Source of the DNA: Afifella pfennigii DSM 17143
GTDB taxonomy: Bacteria; Pseudomonadota; Alphaproteobacteria; Rhizobiales; Afifellaceae
Reading direction: 5' to 3'
Length of the DNA stretch: 64,000 bases
NCBI RefSeq assembly: GCF_000688515.1
Contig: NZ_JHZK01000004.1
Coordinates: 124,001 to 188,000, forward strand
The translations under genes were made by a program, and so were the position numbers. The notes beneath the pieces are model-generated. The model was not told where the DNA came from. It did not search any database and was given only the letters and a program-made list of their open reading frames with translations. Positions 61,454-64,000 of this stretch are shown here, in pieces (within the stretch, counting starts at the first letter, position 1; each line of letters opens with the position of its first letter).

Positions 61454-62569
61454 ATGGGGCTCATCGCGCGCGCGACCGCGGTCCTCGCCATCCTCGTGGC
61501 GGCCGGCCTCGCCATCTTCTGGCTGCTGCCATCTCCGCCGCCCGAGGAGGCCTCCGAGGCCCCCGCGGCGGCGAGCGCGCCGGAGGTCAACGCTCCCGCC
61601 TCGCAAACCTCCGTGACACCGCCCGCCGCGCCGGCGGAGACGTCGCCGGCGGCAGAGGACGCGAGCGAGGCGGAGGCGGCACCGAGGAAGGACGAAACGT
61701 CGGGGGAAGGAACGGCGCCGGCCGAGGATGCGGCGCCGGGCGAGGATGCGGCGCCGGGCGAGGTTGCGGCGCCGGGCGCAGACATGGCGCCCTCGCAAGA
61801 CGCGCCGCCGGCGCCCGCCGGCGAGGTGACCGTCGCCCCGGCCTTGCGCGACGTGACGCCACCGGGCTTCACGCGCGGGCCGGAAGTGACCGGCCCGCTC
61901 ATCCGGGTGGAACCGCCGGCGCCGCCGGTACCGGAGGAGCCTCCGCCGCCGGCCGAGGCCCGCAGCGAAAGGCTCCTGCGGCCCCTCGTCGTCTCCGCCG
62001 GCAGGCTGAAGGCCGGCGAGAGGCAGGTGCGGCTTGCCGGCATCGAGGCGCCCGGGGTGGAGGAAAGCTGCGGCGCGGAGCCCTGGCCCTGCGGAATGAT
62101 GGCGCGCGCGGCGCTGAGACGCCTCATCCGCGGCCGGGCCGTCGATTGTACCATTCCCGCCGGCGAAGCCGACTTGCCGGAGACGAGCCAATGCCGGCTC
62201 GGCGAGACGGATCTGGCGCAATGGCTGGTGCGCCAGGGCTGGGCGCGGGCCGCCGTGCCGCGCTACGGCGAGGCGGAAGAAGAGGCGCGCAAGGCCGAAC
62301 GCGGCATCTGGAGCCCAAAGCGGCCCGGCGCCGCCACGCCGCTGCCGCCGGCGCCCGCGCCGCCGGAGCCGATCCTGCCGCCGCTCAGCCTTGAGGAGCC
62401 GGCCGGCGCGCCGGAGCTTTCAGGGCCGCCCGGCGCGCCGGAGCTTTCAGGGCCGCCCGGCGCGCCCGCCGCGCCCGTGCCGCCGGGGCCGAGCCCTACG
62501 CCGAGCCTCACGCCGGACCCTACGCCGGGCCTCACCCCCGGCCTCACGCCGGGTCTCACGCCGCAATAA
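61454..62569 (+). CDS. Membrane-anchored protein with degenerate thermonuclease-like domain and low-complexity repeats
   Basis: A 371-residue protein. N-terminal membrane segment (about 7-25), an Ala/Pro/Glu linker (about 28-170) with tandem EDAAPGEDAAPGE-type repeats, then a thermonuclease-like domain (about 178-290): VRLAGIEAPG, PCGMMARAALRRLIRG, DLAQWLVRQGWARA, EEARKAERGIWSP. The usual catalytic DRYGR stretch is missing, so nuclease activity is doubtful. The C-terminus has a twice-repeated GAPELSGPP and a run of threonine-proline-Gly-Leu repeats. Likely periplasmic. It starts 16 bases after the LexA-like gene. Confidence 0.8.
   Translation: MGLIARATAVLAILVAAGLAIFWLLPSPPPEEASEAPAAASAPEVNAPASQTSVTPPAAPAETSPAAEDASEAEAAPRKDETSGEGTAPAEDAAPGEDAAPGEVAAPGADMAPSQDAPPAPAGEVTVAPALRDVTPPGFTRGPEVTGPLIRVEPPAPPVPEEPPPPAEARSERLLRPLVVSAGRLKAGERQVRLAGIEAPGVEESCGAEPWPCGMMARAALRRLIRGRAVDCTIPAGEADLPETSQCRLGETDLAQWLVRQGWARAAVPRYGEAEEEARKAERGIWSPKRPGAATPLPPAPAPPEPILPPLSLEEPAGAPELSGPPGAPELSGPPGAPAAPVPPGPSPTPSLTPDPTPGLTPGLTPGLTPQ
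62404..62567 (+). repeat. In-gene tandem repeats at the 3' end of the thermonuclease-like gene
   Basis: A 27-base unit coding GAPELSGPP occurs twice in tandem (about 62405-62458), then short Pro-Thr-Pro/Gly-Leu-Thr-Pro units (about 62494-62567) repeat four times. All keep frame. Prone to length variation. Confidence 0.75.
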
Positions 62570-62590
62570 AGGCGGCGTCCGGCGGCAGGC

Positions 62591-63316
62591 CTATGTTGCC
62601 TTTTGCGCCAGGACGTCGCCCGCCGGCTCTGTCTTATCGGCGTAGCGGCAGATATCGGCGATGGCGCATTCGGGGCATTTGGGCCGGCGCGCCACGCAGA
62701 CATAGCGCCCGTGCAGGATCAGCCAGTGATGCGCATGCAGCGCGAATTCGTCCGGCACGACGGCCTCCAGCGCCTCTTCCACGGCGCGCGGATCCTTGCC
62801 GGGGGCAAGGCCGGTGCGGTTGGCGATGCGGAAGATATGCGTATCGACGGCAATCGTCTTATGGCCGAAGGCGACATTGAGGACGACATTGGCGGTCTTG
62901 CGCCCGACGCCCGGCAGCGCCTCCAGCTCGGCCCGGCTTTGCGGCACCTTGCCGCCATGCTCGGCGAGAAGCTTCTCAGACAGCGCCACGACGTTCTTCG
63001 CCTTGTTGCGAAACAGTCCGATCGTCTTGATGCGCTCGCGCACGCCCGCCTCGCCCAGCGCCACCATCCTTTCGGGCGTCGGCGCGTCCTTGAAGAGCAC
63101 CCGCGTCGCCTTGTTGACGCCGGCATCGGTCGCCTGTGCCGACAGCACGACGGCGACGAGGAGCGTATAGGGGTCGGCATATTCCAGCTCGCTTTCCGGC
63201 GCCGGCCGCTCGGCCCGCAGCCGCGCAAAAAGGGTCGTTATCTCCTCCCCCGACAGGAGCGAGGGCCGTGCCACCCTCCTCCGCTTCGCCGGCTTCTTTG
63301 TCGTGCCTTTTGCCAT
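62591..63316 (-). CDS. nth: Endonuclease III
   Basis: Base-excision repair glycosylase/AP lyase for oxidised pyrimidines. The 241-residue protein has helix-hairpin-helix LPGVGRKTANVV (catalytic Lys), Asp in VDTHIFRIANR, and an iron-sulfur loop CVARRPKCPECAIADIC (C-x6-C-x2-C-x5-C). A basic N-terminal tail of about 25 residues (KGTTKKPAKRRRVARP) precedes the core. ATG at 63316; convergent with the thermonuclease-like gene (21-base gap), and divergent from DUF2244 (22 bases). Confidence 0.96.
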   Translation of the reverse strand: MAKGTTKKPAKRRRVARPSLLSGEEITTLFARLRAERPAPESELEYADPYTLLVAVVLSAQATDAGVNKATRVLFKDAPTPERMVALGEAGVRERIKTIGLFRNKAKNVVALSEKLLAEHGGKVPQSRAELEALPGVGRKTANVVLNVAFGHKTIAVDTHIFRIANRTGLAPGKDPRAVEEALEAVVPDEFALHAHHWLILHGRYVCVARRPKCPECAIADICRYADKTEPAGDVLAQKAT

Positions 63317-63324
63317 CGCTTTCC

Positions 63325-63330
63325 TATAAT
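63325..63330 (+). promoter_or_regulatory. Perfect -10 element TATAAT just before DUF2244 gene
   Basis: TATAAT ends 8 bases before the ATG at 63339, so transcription from it would start at about the start codon and give a leaderless message. The -35 (CGTGCC at 63302-63307 or nearby) is poor. It lies in the 22-base divergent gap with nth. Confidence 0.35.
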
Positions 63331-63338
63331 CACTTTAA

Positions 63339-63860
63339 ATGAGCGAGAGCCATCTGCCCCCTGTCACGGCGGCGGAGCCGACCATCTTCTCCGCCACGCT
63401 CACCCCGCACCGCTCGCTGGGGACGGGCGGCTACTCCGTGCTGATGAGCGTTTTCGGCGCCATCTGCCTTTTCTCCGCCTTCCTCTTCTGGCGTCTCGGG
63501 GCCTGGCCGATCGCCGGCATCTTCGGTCTGGACTTCGTCATCGTCTGGTTCGCCTTCCGCCTTAGCTACCGTTCCGCCCGCGCCTTCGAGAAGGTGGCGG
63601 TGAGCCGGAGCGTCCTCCTTATCCGCAAGGTGGCCGCCAATGGCCGCGACCTGGAGCTGCGGCTTAATCCCTATTGGACGCGGCTGGAAGTGCTCCGCGA
63701 GGAGGATGAGGGCGTCGTCGGCCTGAAGGCCGTCAGCCGCGAGACGGAGGTGCCGATCGGCGACTTCCTCAATCCGGAGGACCGGGCGAGCTTTGCGCGC
63801 GCGCTCGCCGCCGCGCTCGCCGAAGCGCGCCGCCCGCCGGTGCTTGCGGCCGCGGGCTGA
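63339..63860 (+). CDS. DUF2244 domain protein
   Basis: A 173-residue membrane protein of the DUF2244 family. It has an N-terminal cytoplasmic stretch with the usual PHRSLGTGGYSVLM, two adjacent helices (about 30-75), then a beta-rich C-terminal domain (ARAFEKVAVSRSVLLIRKV, NPYWTRLEVLREEDEG, VSRETEVPIGDFLNPEDR). Function unknown. In alphaproteobacteria it is often found beside nth, as here. Confidence 0.9.
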   Translation: MSESHLPPVTAAEPTIFSATLTPHRSLGTGGYSVLMSVFGAICLFSAFLFWRLGAWPIAGIFGLDFVIVWFAFRLSYRSARAFEKVAVSRSVLLIRKVAANGRDLELRLNPYWTRLEVLREEDEGVVGLKAVSRETEVPIGDFLNPEDRASFARALAAALAEARRPPVLAAAG

Positions 63861-63938
63861 GACGGCAAGAATCGGGTGGCTGGCGGCCGGCGGCCACGCC
63901 ATATTGTGGCAGGTTTCAAGCAGCCACGATACGATGCC

Positions 63939-64000
63939 ATGACCATGCAGAGCCCGCGCCCGACGCTCGCAGGGGACGATTACCGCACCGTCTCCTGCGT
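63939..64000 (+). CDS. Start of a gene cut by the window (possibly Ada-like)
   Basis: ATG at 63939 opens MTMQSPRPTLAGDDYRTVSC and continues through the right edge. The N-terminus with DDYRTV is suggestive of the helix-turn-helix/O6-methylguanine methyltransferase (Ada-like) proteins that often follow DUF2244 and nth in alphaproteobacteria, but 20 residues are too few for a secure call. No stop in the visible part. Confidence 0.4.
   Translation, partial: MTMQSPRPTLAGDDYRTVSC

Overview
The window is high-GC, gene-dense DNA from an alphaproteobacterium, most likely the order Hyphomicrobiales (Rhizobiales). The case rests on gene content and order: pstCAB-phoU-phoB, a PodJ-like polarity protein with Sel1 repeats and a peptidoglycan-binding tail, DUF6460, the TauE/TIGR02186 pair, and a MerR-controlled acyl-CoA degradation cluster. 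No rRNA, tRNA, CRISPR array, transposase, integrase or phage gene was seen. It reads as chromosomal backbone, with about 52 protein genes. I cannot name the genus.

Layout, left to right. (1) 1-5.5 kb: the phosphate uptake and control operon pstC(partial)-pstA-pstB-phoU-phoB. (2) 5.6-16.9 kb, minus strand: nucleoside uptake and salvage. A BMP-family binding protein and a two-NBD ATPase with two permeases import nucleosides. cdd, punA, deoA, deoB, add and upp then split or deaminate them. Most junctions overlap by 1-4 bases; deoC is not here. A CAP-domain lipoprotein and an intergenic repeat sit between the binding protein and the ATPase. (3) 17-18 kb: glucokinase. (4) 18.2-24.3 kb, minus: ynjBCD-type ABC importer coupled by 4-base overlaps to the helicase gene hrpB. 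(5) 24.5-28.6 kb, minus: omega-aminotransferase, SDR with an unusual Cys-Pro N-terminal extension, gamma-glutamyltransferase. (6) 28.8-35.1 kb: a CrbS-like hybrid kinase fused to a sodium/solute-symporter domain, its convergent NarL-type regulator, and a divergent symporter, resembling an acetate/carbon-switch system. (7) 35.2-39.5 kb: YjbQ, a hypothetical, DUF952-pyrD, MATE transporter, DUF6460. (8) 39.6-47.3 kb: the four-part ligase-associated DNA repair module (ATP ligase, MBL exonuclease, Lhr-type helicase, PdeM phosphoesterase), scattered among a 65-residue basic protein, a GNAT and a small RAMA-like protein divergent from the helicase. (9) 47.4-53.1 kb, minus: TIGR02186/TauE pair and the 1317-residue PodJ-like protein. 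(10) 53.4-60.6 kb, plus: MerR regulator, acyl-CoA dehydrogenase, thiolase, cupin, FadJ-type bifunctional enzyme and thioesterase, a beta-oxidation operon with a LiuR-like operator at its head. (11) 60.7-64 kb: LexA-like S24 regulator, a degenerate thermonuclease-like protein, endonuclease III, DUF2244 and the start of a possible Ada-like gene.

The most interesting items are: the RAMA-like protein embedded in the dispersed DNA-repair module; the coiled-coil insertion in PstA; the palindromic CtrA-like site upstream of podJ; the MerR operator beside the ribosome binding site of the acyl-CoA dehydrogenase; and an intergenic repeat family whose two best copies show a compensatory base-pair change in a hairpin. 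I saw no wholly unknown multi-gene system.
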